64,000 nt of DNA from Acanthochromis polyacanthus (lineage: Eukaryota; Chordata; Actinopteri; Pomacentridae), in contig NC_067117.1 in the NCBI RefSeq assembly GCF_021347895.1, positions 18,695,858 to 18,759,857 on the forward strand, in the 5' to 3' direction. A program made the position numbers and the translations under genes. The notes under the pieces are model-generated. The model was given only the letters and a program-made list of their open reading frames with translations. It did not search any database and was not told the origin of the DNA. Within the stretch, counting starts at the first letter, position 1. The number at the start of each line of letters is the position of its first letter. This document shows positions 17,549 through 32,267 of this stretch, piece by piece.

Positions 17549-17823
17549 CTTGTACTTGCTACATGGTGAGGACCATTTTCTGCATTTAACTATCAAAGTG
17601 AGGACATTTTTACAAAGTGAGGACATTTTGGCCGGTCCTCACTTTGAAACAGCCATGTTTGAGGGTGAAGACTTGTTTATAGAGAACAGGTATGAATTGA
17701 GGTTTGGTTAGGGTTAGGGTAAGGATTAAGTTTAGGCAATCAGTTGTGATGGTTAAGGTTAGGGTAAGGCTCTAGGAAATGCATTACGCCTATGGATGTC
17801 CTCACTAAGATAGAAGTACAAAC
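17548..17823. mobile_element. Small inverted-repeat element (MITE-like) between two GT tracts
   Basis: The left end reads TTGTACTTGCTACATGGTGAGGAC. The right end, read on the opposite strand, is TTGTACTTCTATCTTAGTGAGGAC, giving imperfect terminal inverted repeats of about 24 bp. Inside are further GTGAGGACATTTT and GTCCTCACTTTG segments and a G-rich stretch with GGTTAGGGTTAGGG. No coding capacity. Both sides run straight into (TG)n. I recognise it as a common fish dispersed repeat but cannot name the family. Confidence 0.75.
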
Positions 17824-17880
17824 ATGTGTGTGTGTGTGTGTGTGTGTGTTTGTGTGTGTGCTTGTGTGTGTGTGTGTGTG

Positions 17881-17948
<68 letters not shown>

Positions 17949-18002
17949 TTGTGTGTGTGCTTGTGTGTGTGTGTGCGTGTGTGTGTGTGTGTGTGTGCGT
18001 GT
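17824..18002. repeat. Interrupted (TG)n microsatellite
   Basis: About 180 bases of TG repeats interrupted by TTTG, CTTG, CATG, TATG and CGTG variants. The length of the pure core will be error-prone in assemblies. Confidence 0.97.
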
Positions 18003-18539
18003 TCAGGACAGAGAGAGAGAGGCAGGTGTCTTGCACAAAACACGGTTATCTCAGTGGTGTGTCAGAAAGCAGCACGTGTCACTACACAGAGACTTGTTTT
18101 CCCATTGTGGACAATTGTGTTGATAGAAAAAAAACTGAATATGTCTATTTGTCAATGGATCTAATATATATATCCACATGGTGTCAACGAAACCTCATTA
18201 AAAGTTAATATAAGAATGACTAGTTATGGCTACCTGGAGAGCATTTGGGAACAGTGACTCCCTGGAGTCATGAGGTAACAGACAAATGTGAGAGTGGTAT
18301 CAGTTTTCTCAGCTAACTCTCTTGAAGAAAGTGAATATGTGCTTATCACATTTTATATCTCTTCAGTGATTTTACATACAAGTTAAGCTGCAAGCAAGGC
18401 ATGAACCAGACACACAATGAACATGTTATAAATAAAACAGAGGTTGCAAAGAAAGTAACTAAAATTACTCAAATGCAAATGTAATCACGTGAATCTTGGG
18501 CTTCCAGCAACATGTGCTACCATTAATCTGGATAATCCA

Positions 18540-18666
18540 TCCATCCATTCTCTATACACCGCTTTATCCTCACTAGGGTCATGGGAGGTGCTGGAGCCTA
18601 TCCCAGCTGACTCGGGCGAAGGCAAGGGACACCCTGGACAGGTCACCAGTCTGTCGCAGAGCGCAG
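18540..18666 (-). mobile_element. 5'-truncated SINE copy, inverted, with target-site duplication
   Basis: The reverse complement matches the 3' part of the SINE at 6767-7132 (about bases 7006-7130 of that copy), including GCTGGGATAGGCTCCAGCA and the GGATGG tail. It is flanked by a perfect 13-bp direct repeat, TCTGGATAATCCA, at 18527-18539 and 18667-18679. The head with the polymerase III promoter is missing, as expected for incomplete reverse transcription. Confidence 0.92.
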
Positions 18667-19484
18667 TCTGGATAATCCACCTTGATATTTACAGGTTCCA
18701 TTGGGACTAACAGTATTGACTAGAAAGTTGTGTTTCAAAAGTCATGTTTCAATGCTATGTAGTGAATTTGTATTCTATCCTGCGGAAACTTTCTGTGCAA
18801 ATAACATCATCTTTCATTGCATGACCAAATGCCACCTGTATGAGTGAGTTTAGTGTCACTTGAACTGACTCTTTAAAAATGGCCTCTTATTACCATTGTA
18901 AAGACCATCATCTGGTAAATGTTTGCAGTATTAACAGAATATCTGTTTGAGTCATCTTTTCTTTGTCTTTATTGTTGAAATGGAAGAAGACATTTCTGTA
19001 GACTATGTAGGGTTAGTATCGGCCCAGGAAACACCTGACAGCGGGAGGCCACACTAAGCCGACTCTCCCATTCTGCTGGGTGAAGCATCAATTATTCAGC
19101 ACGCTGTAAATGTGGGACAAGAGGAGGTCAGGCGAGATTCTCCCGTCATGCTGTGGATGATGCTGACTTGCCAGAAGGCTGCTGATGATTATCATCATCA
19201 TCTTCCAAGGGCTGATAATAATGTGTTATTATCATTTCTGACACAGATTCAGTGATGACTGATGACTCATATTTATACAAAGAAACACTTGTACACAGAA
19301 TGCTTCTCTGTTACCTTGACTCAGATGTGAATCCCCTCCTCAGCTGCAAAACAAAGCCGTGCAACACACACAAACATACACACAGTGGGCCATTGAGACA
19401 TTTCAACAGGGATAAGCCGGGATGATGACACAGACGGAGCGTGCTGATACAGTATAGATGAACCTGCTCTGCACAGTGCCCCGT

Positions 19485-19498
19485 GTTGCCATGGCAAC
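19485..19498. promoter_or_regulatory. Perfect RFX X-box palindrome
   Basis: GTTGCCATGGCAAC, a perfect 14-bp palindrome matching the consensus X-box bound by RFX transcription factors. It lies about 350 bases before the protease B start codon. Binding is an inference from the motif only. Confidence 0.55.
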
Positions 19499-19843
19499 AA
19501 TGTAAGGCCTTTCGACAAGTCAGCAGGGTCAGAAGAAAGAGTTCTGACAGCAGCTACTTTCTCAATGCGAACTTTGTTGCTCTCTCTCTGCTCTCTTTCC
19601 TTCTCAATCAATGCCACAGTGTTGGACCCTGCTGCTGCTGCTGCACGATGAACAATGTAATTAAGAACTCCTTTTTTTCCCAGACGAAACTTGAGGATAA
19701 ATGTTGATGTGGCCATCTCCCACTGTTTCCAGAGAGGAATGAGTGACCAGGTTGGGCCGGCAGAAAGGAGCAGAGGACACCGGTGGTCTGGCTGCAGTGG
19801 TTCAGCTGCTGGTGTGAGATAACGGCCCCAAACCTTTACCGCC

Positions 19844-22800
19844 ATGATGAACCTGCTTTTGTGTTTATGTTGTGTGCTCCTGGATCTCATGACAGTCCAC
19901 AGTGAGTACATTTGTTTTAAGTTTTGCTAACAAAACATGTGACACTTGACCCAGTTTTTAATTCCATTCTGGTCTTTTATTTGGGTAATCAACAGCAACT
20001 TTAAGCATTCAGTGTTAACTTTTTCTCAAGCATGTATTTTGATTTAAACATCAATATTTCTTAATTTGAACATTTTTAAAGGTATAGTTTGACATTTTGT
20101 TGAATCAATTTACTGATGGTTTAATTAGAGGACTGATAGCACTAGACTCTGGTTTGATTTACACGAAGACTGGAAATATGGGGAAACAGGTAGCCAGATT
20201 GTGCTTAAAGGTAACAAAACCCACCTAATTTCCAACACGTCTGAAAGTCATGTAGCATGCAATATCTTATTATCTTTAATTTGTGCAAAGATTCATACTT
20301 CGTAATTCCTTATTGGAGAGAAGCTTCTAATTGGAGTCTCTGCTGGCAGTCTTGCAAATCATCACAAGCCCAGATTAACTGAATTGTTTCTACCTGTTTC
20401 CCCATCTATGTGGTGTTTAAGTCAACCAGCTGCTGGCTTTGCCCTCACATTTACCAAAGCAGCATTAGAATGTTGGTTTGCTGTTGTTCTCAACAAAAAT
20501 GCTGGACTGTTCCTTTAAATTGTTGCCCTCCAATTTATGCTTTCAACATTAGGGTTTGTGATTCCTTCTCAAGAGTGTTAATCAGAAGTTAAAATTGATT
20601 TCCAGGTAAATTTTTGCAGGTATTAATCCTCACCATTTGCACCACATCTCCGACCGTGGAGTCCGAGGTCAGTGTACAGTAGCTGAGCTGTTGCATAAGG
20701 CAGGAAGGAGGAGTCCCCACTCTAATGTTTCAGAGCCCAAAGTTAGGTGGTGACACTTGAAGGTCAGGTTATATTGCATTACCTTCATTACGCAGTGGCC
20801 TCCCAGGTGACAGAAAACCGCTAACTGCAAGGCTGGGTCAATGGCTTGGGAATCAGGTCGGAGTAGAGGATTAGAGGGCCTCGGTCTGTATGTTAAGGCT
20901 CTCAGTGTTTTATAAGTGCAGCTGGTATCCATATCTGGGGAGCAGTTAATATACATGCAGGATGAGTAATTAGTAGTTCAGATGAATGCATGGTGGAAAT
21001 TCAGTTTTTATGACCATGATATATTTTTTCTACATGACTAAAAGAAGTTTGTTTTGCTGAGAACAGCTTTGAAGTCTTCTCTCCTTCAGCTTTATGAGCA
21101 CTGACTTAAAACAACTGTCATTTCCGTCCCACTAGTCAGTCAGAGCTCAAGAAGTTGACGACATGATGAAAAAGGAATTTCTTCATATCCTGTGAATCTT
21201 CATGGACAAATTAAACATCACACATACAACAGTGTTTGTGTTTCCATACAGGCCATGTGCTCATGCAGGGACGTATAGTCGGTGGTCACGCTGCTGCACC
21301 AAACTCCATCAAATACATTGTGTCACTGCAGAGCACCAGCGGCAAACACTTCTGTGGTGGATCACTAGTTCACAGGTACTGGGTTCTGACTGCAGCGCAC
21401 TGCAACATCGGGTAAGAGTGTTTAATAGCTGTCAGCAATAATGATGACTTCACCTTTGTGCTGTTGTTTTTGGTCCAAACATTTTAAAATGCATTATTCA
21501 TATTTCAGCTTTTATATAAGGACACGTCCATATGTCTTGGTTGGTCAGTCAGTGCATCACATTGGTCCAGACTGAAATGTCTTCGGAATTATTGACATTT
21601 TTGGTGCCCAGGTGTATCCTAGTGCTTTTTATGGCCACTAGAGTTTTCCTTTAGTGGCACCATGAGGCTGAGTTCTTTGAATGAAATTATTTCAGCATCT
21701 ATTGCGTGGACTGCAATGAAATCTGATCAAATTCTTTGTGTACTGCAGGTAGCAAAACCTAATCCTAGCAAAATCATCAGACGATGTCGACATTTTTATT
21801 AGTCCAGCATTTGGTTTATGACAGAATTCATGCAAAGCTGATGGCATTAATATCAGGTTGTTCTATACTAATTAGTAAATATTAACATGGATGTCCCAGG
21901 TTATGCTTCTAAAGAAGTGTTTTGTACATTGTGTTGTCCGACAACACTGGAAGGAGAAAGTGACAGAAATAGGCTAGTTGTGTAACTTTTTTAACAACAG
22001 AGCTATAGAGAGAAAGACTGCTTACTTTCTCACCTCCAGTCATGGCGTGAAGTGGGTGTGAATGCTACAGAAATTGTGGGGCACCATTCTAGATCCAAAC
22101 CTTAAATGCAAGTTTTTTTTTACATAGCTACACATGAGCAAACAGATGACAGAAATATGAGTTACTCCCAACATAGCATCTGTAAAGGACACATCCACAT
22201 TTATGTACATATCATCAGAGAAGTGCAGGGAGAGGAATTGGGAGATTAAAATAGTAAAGTTAAGAACTTATCAAAGTAATTCTGTCTGCAACCTGCAGAA
22301 CAGGGCAGGTGTCAACCACTGACTGAATATAAAATATGGATGGCAAAGCAATAATGCCTGCATTCTATCTAATGGCCAGCAAGGCGACTCCTCAGGCTGC
22401 AAGAGTAATCCCATTTTTATAAGTCTATGAGAAAATGATGCTACTTCTCACTTGATTTGTTTTCTCAGTAAACATTTTCCTAATGAGTTTATGGACTCTG
22501 TCTATGGTTTCAAGGCTTCTTCAGTACAGCATGATTCTCATTAAGTAATTTATCTTATAATTTAGAGTAAAGCAGATGACAAAGCAGAGTATGTTTTACA
22601 ACAGGGCTAGCTTGTGATTCACAGGTTGCTACTGTAAATTTATAGTGTTCAAGAATTTACAGTCCAAGTCACTTCTTGCTTGTGACATTTGGTTTCAAAA
22701 GAGCAAGATGCAACGGTAGTCCATCAACCCATGGGCGTCATCGCGGTGGTTATGTACATTTTTTATTAGTCTGACTCAATGCATGTAAGCTCTAGCTATA

Positions 22801-25800
22801 AACCTGTCCCTGCTTACACATCTCATCAGGCTTTCTCCTCCTCTTCTGTGGTGTCATACCAGTCTTTATGTCCATCTTTTATATCTAGGATAATCTACTG
22901 ATCAATTACTTACTTAAGCTCACAATATGGCTATTGTTTTCCACCTGGTTCTAATCATATTTTTCCCCCTTTTTTTTCATCCAAAGTGACCACAGTGTAG
23001 GCTTTTGTACAAGACTTTCAACAGTGCAATGTAGCTACAGCAGCTCAAATCACAGCTGTGCCCAATTGCACCCTCACAGAGATATTAGCATCATAAACTA
23101 TAAAAAAAAAAAAAACTATCGTCAACCAAGAAAAAGCTGTTTACCTGAATGCCTTCATCTTCAGTCTAACATATGACTTGACACTAGTGCCTTAACTTTC
23201 CTCTTGGGAGGGATCAAACTGTTTCTGAAACACTTGCACATTCAGTGACATTGTTGTGACAGTTTTCAGTGGACTAGAAGTCACTGTATAGAAGCTAACT
23301 TGGCATGATTTATATATTGTGAGCAGATGGTCCCAACAGATGCCTAAAAGCAAACATCCATTCGACTATGGATAGGTAGCGTCAAAACGGTGCCGCTTCA
23401 TCACGACACAAAGTAAACCTCCATACGGGCCTTTTGGAAGTCAAACAGCACACAGATGCGGTTGAGTCAGCTGACCTTGGCGCACCATCAGTGTGTGTGT
23501 GGGCGAGAGAGAGGGAGACAGTGAAGTGTGATCTTGTCTGGAACCAGGAGAACGGCCATATTTCTGTTGTACTGTCCCAGCCCTGCCTGCTCACAGTGAG
23601 CCATTGTTCCCTGGCAGACGAACGGTTCACACTGGTCACGGTCATCTCTTGTGTTCTGTGAGTTTGTGTACTGCTTACAATTTCTCATGTGTCATTCATC
23701 TTTCCAATAAACTACATTGAAACTGTTTTCTCATACACAAAATTACAGTCATCACTATATTGCGGTGTTGATGAAAAGGCCTGTGCAGATCCTCTCTTCT
23801 CTTTCAGAAGTCATCAGTAATGATCAAATCTGCTATTCGAGCTTTATGCGTTGATGAAAATTATGTAAAATTTAAATGCATTGTCTTTTAGGGCAGAGCA
23901 GATGATGATAGTGGCAGGTGACTACAAAATAAATATCTTCGAGGGTACTGAGCAGTATGCTAAACCCCACAGGCTGGTCACCCATCCACTGTACAACAGG
24001 AGCACCAATAACGCTGACATCATGCTCATTAAGGTACAGCAGAAATAATGCAGACATGTAATCCAGCAGTAATCTTATCAATGTCTTACAATAACATGAT
24101 ATTATCACTGCTAGCTTTGCCTGTCTACTGTTTAGTGCTGGCCAGGTAGCATCTTTTGCTAAAAATAGTTCCCTGCTGTTGCGAGAAACTCAGTTGATTG
24201 TGTTTGAAGACTGGAAAACCAAACAGTGATTCAAAATAGATTAGACCATTCTCTGTTGATTTCTAATTTGAAAGATAGCTGTATACTTTGGTATTGATTC
24301 ACCATGTGAGTGTTGAAACTGCTCTCTGATTTTCTGTCCAGTTGCGAGCTCCCATGGTCCTGAACAGATTCGTGTCGCTGGTGCCTCTTCCCAGGCAGGG
24401 GACCGGCGTGATCGAGGGCCATCTGTGCCGGGTGTCTGGGTGGGGGTACAACAGTCCGGGTGGAAGCCAGGTTCCCGTCACGCTCAGGACAGTCACAGTG
24501 CCCATTGTTTCCAGTGCAAGGTGCAACAGCAGCGACTCCTTCAACGGGAACATCACGGCAAACATGATCTGTGCTGGCTACAGTGCTGGAGGAAGAGACG
24601 CATGCAAGGTACAGAAGACAAATGTAGCTTTGTTCACACAACTCAAAAACTTTCAGCTGCGAGGTAAGTAGATGTTACGCAACAACTTATGAAGGTATTT
24701 CAGGTGCAAAATGTTCGTGATTTTGTGGGGAATATGTACACCACTGCTTCCCATTGCAACAATAGGTGCAAAATGTGAACATGTCAGGGTTGAAATATGT
24801 GACTTGTAGAGAAGGATTTGTGCACCTGTGAATGTGATTTGTGCACCTGAAATTATGATTTTGTCAATGTGTATTTTTGTGTTGTATTTGTGGGAAGAAA
24901 AAAATCGACACATACAAGAAATTATTTTACAAGTACACAACTCATAGAGTGTGGGAAATCAGATTTGCTGATACACATACAAATTCAATGTACACAACTA
25001 CAAATTCGATGTTACAGGTGCTCAAACATTTTGCACCAGAAATACCTTCATACCAACTGTCCAGTGACAAACATTTTCGTTTGATATTCGAAAAGACATT
25101 AAATCAATTTTGATATAAAAAAATTCTCCAAGGTACAGGCCTTGGTTCCGAGTGTATACTAAATAGCACAAGCCTATCCCCTCTTCATCATCTCACATTA
25201 CAGCAAAACAATAACTTAGCTTTGGGAAGCTCACCCCCTTGACAGCGTGAGGATACAGTTAATCATGTCAGTGTTGCTTTTCCTGGAAGCTTTTATGAAG
25301 CAAACCTGGCAGAGTCCATCCTCAAGAATTCTATTAGTTATGATAGTTGCAGAGGACACAGAAAAGCAACCCTAAAATAGCACCAGGACTGAAAACCTGG
25401 CTGTAATTTTGAGGTAAACTCATCTACAACAGCACACACTGACTTGGTTATTTGTATCATGAAAGAGTTTCTGCCCAGCCTTTGATGTGGGAGAGAAAAT
25501 TACATGAAATTCAATGTGTGACATACCAGTAGGCTATATTTCGCCTTGAGTAAAGAACTGAATGACTAATTAAAAAGTGCTATATTTAACGCTGCAGCGT
25601 GCAACTGTGTGTTTTCAAGTGATTAAGATGAACGATTCAGAGAGATTAAGATTTGACATTATAAAACAAAACAACAATAAACTGGGCCTTCACTAATGAG
25701 AATACAGACCTTCTTACATCTCTGTTGGCCTCTGCTAATCTGCCGTAACGATCTAGGCCTTGGAAAAAGTCACATGTGAGTTTGTCACATATGAAACATG

Positions 25801-26546
25801 AAACACATTTGGTGAGTTCAGGTAGTTAACGTGCACACTGTGACACTATGTTCTTTATGCCTTTTATACGGGTTAGCAAGTTTACATGTAAAATAATGGT
25901 GTTCAACTGGTGTTATTTCCACACAAAACCTTTATTACATAACTGCATTTCACATTGTAAATCTAACAGGCACGTTCTGTATACGAAAACATAGATTTCA
26001 AGAGTGATTTTTTTTGTAAGGAATTGTCTGTAACAATACACTTATTCTGTGAGGACTCAGTGTCTTTATATTGTTCAGTTCTGACAACAGGGTGTTGTTG
26101 GGCTTTGACAGTTATGTTCTTCCATGTTTGCAGCTTTTATACAACACACAACTAATGTTACATGACTGAGGCATCCAGGAATATTGAATGCTTCCAGAAA
26201 TAGTTGCCTGTGAGACCCTGCTGTTCAGACTCTTTGTATAATTTAGTGTATCCTGTGACAGCAGTCAGAGACATTAAAGCAGCTTTACAGCAACATTATG
26301 TGAAACTTAAAGCTTTTCTGTGAGCCTCTTTGTGACATGGTAACTGAGAAGAAGGTGTGGTTCTGTCCTTTGCAGGGAGACTCTGGCGGGCCCCTAGTGT
26401 GCGGGGGACGAATCTATGGCGTGGTCTCCTGGGGCAACGGCTGCGGGGATGCTAAGTTTCCTGGAGTCTACACGGCTGTGTCCAAATTCCGTCGATGGAT
26501 AGATCAAACCATCTACGGGTCATTCCTACGCTGTTCCAAATACTGA
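19844..26546 (+). CDS. Trypsin-like serine protease B (secreted, S1 family)
   Basis: Five coding exons: 19844-19901, 21252-21411, 23892-24033, 24342-24608 and 26376-26546, encoding 265 residues. The signal peptide ([20 protein letters not shown]) and a short propeptide ending QGR precede a mature IVGGH terminus. Triad: His69 in TAAHC, Asp115 in NADIMLI and Ser212 in GDSGGP. Asp206 in GGRDACK is the S1 aspartate, so trypsin-like Lys/Arg specificity is expected. There are three N-glycosylation sequons (NRS, NSS, NIT). The chain ends in a short tail, [10 protein letters not shown], with an extra cysteine that may be unpaired. Exon phases (1, 2, 0, 0) and the 142-nt third exon are the same as in protease A, and both start MMNL, pointing to an old inverted duplication. 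A more specific protease name is not supported. Confidence 0.92.
21540..21790 (+). repeat. Diverged dispersed repeat, copy 1
   Basis: In protease B intron 2. The TTTAGTGGCACCATGAGGCTGAG core and the following GAATGAAATTATTTCAGCATCTATT match, in inverse orientation, the sequence at about 58878-59030 (CTCTAGTGCCACCATGAGGTTG when reversed). It has no coding capacity and unclear ends. It resembles a common teleost intergenic repeat. Confidence 0.6.
22320..22770 (+). repeat. Dispersed repeat, copy 1 of a second family
   Basis: Also in protease B intron 2. It contains ATAATGCCTGCATTCTATCTAATGGCCAGCAAGG followed by a long AT-rich body; a fragment of the same family lies inverted at about 40230-40350. 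Recognised as a common fish repeat; family name not known to me. Confidence 0.6.
23098..23115 (+). repeat. Poly(A) tract
   Basis: A run of A residues in protease B intron 2, not clearly attached to a retroposon. Confidence 0.7.
24688..25052. mobile_element. 365-bp MITE-like element with 28-bp terminal inverted repeats
   Basis: In protease B intron 4. The left end TATGAAGGTATTTCAGGTGC and its continuation to 24715 pair with 25025-25052 read backwards, with one mismatch in 28 bases. The interior holds repeated GTGCACCTG motifs and no reading frame of note. A possible short target duplication, CAACT, adjoins the left end and lies one base beyond the right end, so its exact length is unsure. Confidence 0.85.
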
Positions 26547-26811
26547 TGACGATCATGATGCTAAAAGTAGCCAATTGTTCTTGAAAAAATCATTCCCTTC
26601 ACAATGTTTCAACTGCTGTGCATCAGAGGTGATACCTTCGAAACATTGCTCTGATTATACTGATAATATCTGAATATCAATATAATAACGCAGCTCATAT
26701 TCTGAAAGTATCTAGGGGTGAAAACTGGACTTTGTCAGCTACTATAATTATGGGATTCACTGCAGTTTGCACTTTTTATGCTGCTGTACATGTAATTATC
26801 CTTTTATGAAA

Positions 26812-26817
26812 AATAAA
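26812..26817 (+). terminator. Protease B polyadenylation signal
   Basis: AATAAA about 265 bases after the stop codon, followed by a T-rich stretch. Confidence 0.75.
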
Positions 26818-26829
26818 TATTGCAGTTTA

Positions 26830-30077
<3,248 letters not shown>

Positions 30078-30296
30078 AGCGCTCGGCTCACCACCCCCCA
30101 AAAGACACTCTTGAAATTTTTTATGGCGATATTTACCAGTTTTAATCCAAAGACACTGTATATAAGCACTTTCTCTCATGTGGCAGCAAGCAGCACTTCC
30201 ACACCCTCCTCTCCCAGTCAGTCATGACCGTTCGGATGACACACACTGACAGGGGTGGGAGATGGCAGCAAAGGAGACCCCCAGGTGGACCCCCCA

Positions 30297-30303
30297 ACAC
30301 ACA

Positions 30304-30350
<47 letters not shown>
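30297..30350. repeat. (CACG)n/(CA)n microsatellite in camk2n1 3' UTR
   Basis: CACG units followed by a pure CA run; length polymorphism is likely. Confidence 0.95.
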
Positions 30351-30352
<2 letters not shown>

Positions 30353-31308
30353 ATGCACGCATGCACCCAGAGCCACACGCACAGACATACACGCCCTCGA
30401 TTACAGGGTTTCGCCATAAATCCAAACATGGGAGAAGACAACAAGGGGGGGCGACGAAGGCGACGCTGTCGAAATGCAGAAATCAGGGACAGGATACAGA
30501 AGTAAATCTAATATAAAAACTAAAGCACACAATTCTCCTATATCTTATCAATCTTATCAACCATTCTTTCTGCTCTTCATTTTGATCGAGGGCAAATGAA
30601 TAACAGAGTTTGTAAATATGAAAAGGGTAGCTCATATTTTCTTGCACAAAGTGGGAAGTGGTGAACTGCTTTGTTCTGTGTTAAAGACTTTATTATTGGT
30701 CCTTTGGAATATGTCTTTTGCAGTGACTTAAGACCAGAGGGAGTGTTTTTCTGTTATTGTTTTTGTATGTTGAGAAAACTTTGAGCAAGTGAGAGTGATA
30801 TTTTTGTTCACTTAACAATTCTCGATGTTGCCTGAGTGTTTTTTGTTACCATACTTTGCAGCTAAGGAGTCATTTATATACAGTGTACCTCCCACCTGTT
30901 TTTAAGCTTCCCAGGCTTTCACCTGGATTGGTTGATACTGTAACTTGACTGTACACACCCTATTGATAAAACTATTTATATTGCATTGTGCATTATTGTG
31001 TGTGCCAAATCTCATGAGGGATATACTGTACCGGACTACTTGTTCTTTTTTGTGCTTTATACATTTACTCATTCAGTTCAGTCGTTTTATTGGGTTGCCA
31101 TTTTTTAGGGCTCTTTCTTAAAACACTGAAATACCAACTCATGCATGGCAAATATGAAATCATGCATGCATGGCAGAAATTCTGAAACTCTTGTGTATTC
31201 TTGAAGCACCTCGTATACAGCTTTGAATGACAAACCTCGAGAAACAGTCTTAATTCTGCGTTGTACTGTACGATTCACACTGATTTGTACAGTGGCCTAA
31301 TATCTTGT

Positions 31309-31314
31309 AATAAA
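31309..31314 (+). terminator. camk2n1 polyadenylation signal
   Basis: AATAAA about 1.2 kb after the stop. A second AATAAA at 31805-31810 could serve a longer transcript. Confidence 0.65.
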
Positions 31315-31762
31315 GATTATGACAAAGTACTATTTACTGTTAGTGTTGATTGTGGTTTACAATAAGGAATGATGTACTCGATGTTGCTTTTTGTTTTTTA
31401 AACTGTTTTAAAAACTGTAGCAAAAACACAAAAATATAGTTTTGTATCAGAAAGATGAAGACAATAGCAGATAGCCTGGCTTACTTTTGGACATGTTCCT
31501 TGTACAGTTTCTCCTGTTGTTATTGGATTGACTAACTGGCTGCCAAGGAAGGTCAAGTCAGCATTTTCCACTGTGAGGAAGTAGCATCCCATTCCTTGGA
31601 AAGATCAGATATGGAAGGAGACAGAAATGGGAAGAATGATGAGCAAATAAACCCATCAAGAATCTGAAATGCACACTTTGCTCTGATTTGTTTTAAGGAG
31701 AGTGGAGACGTTCTGCTCGGACAACTGCACAACAGACTCTCATTAAGTGCTACAGTACTGCA

Positions 31763-31812
31763 AATGATTTTGTGGGGAATATGTACACCACTGCTTCCCA
31801 ATGCAATAAATG
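31763..31812. repeat. Fragment related to the MITE at 24688-25052
   Basis: About 45 bases, including GATTTTGTGGGGAATATGTA and CACCACTGCTTCCCA, match bases around 24718-24760 inside the MITE. Terminal inverted repeats are not seen here. Confidence 0.7.
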
Positions 31813-32054
31813 TTTGTTTGCATTTAAAATCTCAGCTTCTCTCTTTAATCAAGTCCTGCCTTTAACTCTGATGCCAGAGACGTAAATGGTGCAGGGGCAC
31901 TGAGGCATGAGGAACACTGATGAGACGTGACATTTCCAGCTCTGCTGTGGTGACTAAATGATTCATGTTGTGTGACGAGCCTCTGTCAGTGTACAACATC
32001 TTAAACCCCAACTGCCTGGATGTTTGCTGGGAACACATACATGCAGCTCTATGT

Positions 32055-32147
<93 letters not shown>
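32055..32147. repeat. (CA)n microsatellite
   Basis: About 46 uninterrupted CA units. Confidence 0.98.
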
Positions 32148-32150
<3 letters not shown>

Positions 32151-32253
32151 GCACTCGCATGTCCGTTTCAGCTCCAACTGCAGGCGAGACTAACATATTG
32201 CTAGTCTCTCTCCCTCCCCATCTTGACAGACATGAAAGGGGCTGCCTGCGCCG

Positions 32254-32267
32254 GGTACCATGGTAAC
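32254..32267. promoter_or_regulatory. X-box-like site
   Basis: GGTACCATGGTAAC, close to the RFX palindrome, with the right half site intact. Function is inferred from the motif only. Confidence 0.3.

Larger units (their letters stand above)
30078..31314 (+). other. camk2n1 3' UTR
   Basis: About 1.2 kb from the stop codon to an AATAAA. It contains a CA microsatellite at 30297-30350 and several T-rich, AT-rich stretches that may hold regulatory sites. It has no supported coding region. Confidence 0.65.

Noticed and set aside
17378..18208. Overlapping reading frames of about 80-138 codons on both strands made of Cys-Val or His-Thr repeats
   Set aside because: They are translations of (TG)n/(CA)n microsatellites, which are open in every frame.
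19321..19911. A 196-codon - strand frame
   Set aside because: It is antisense to protease B exon 1 and its upstream region, shows no protein family features, and ends where the real + strand gene begins.
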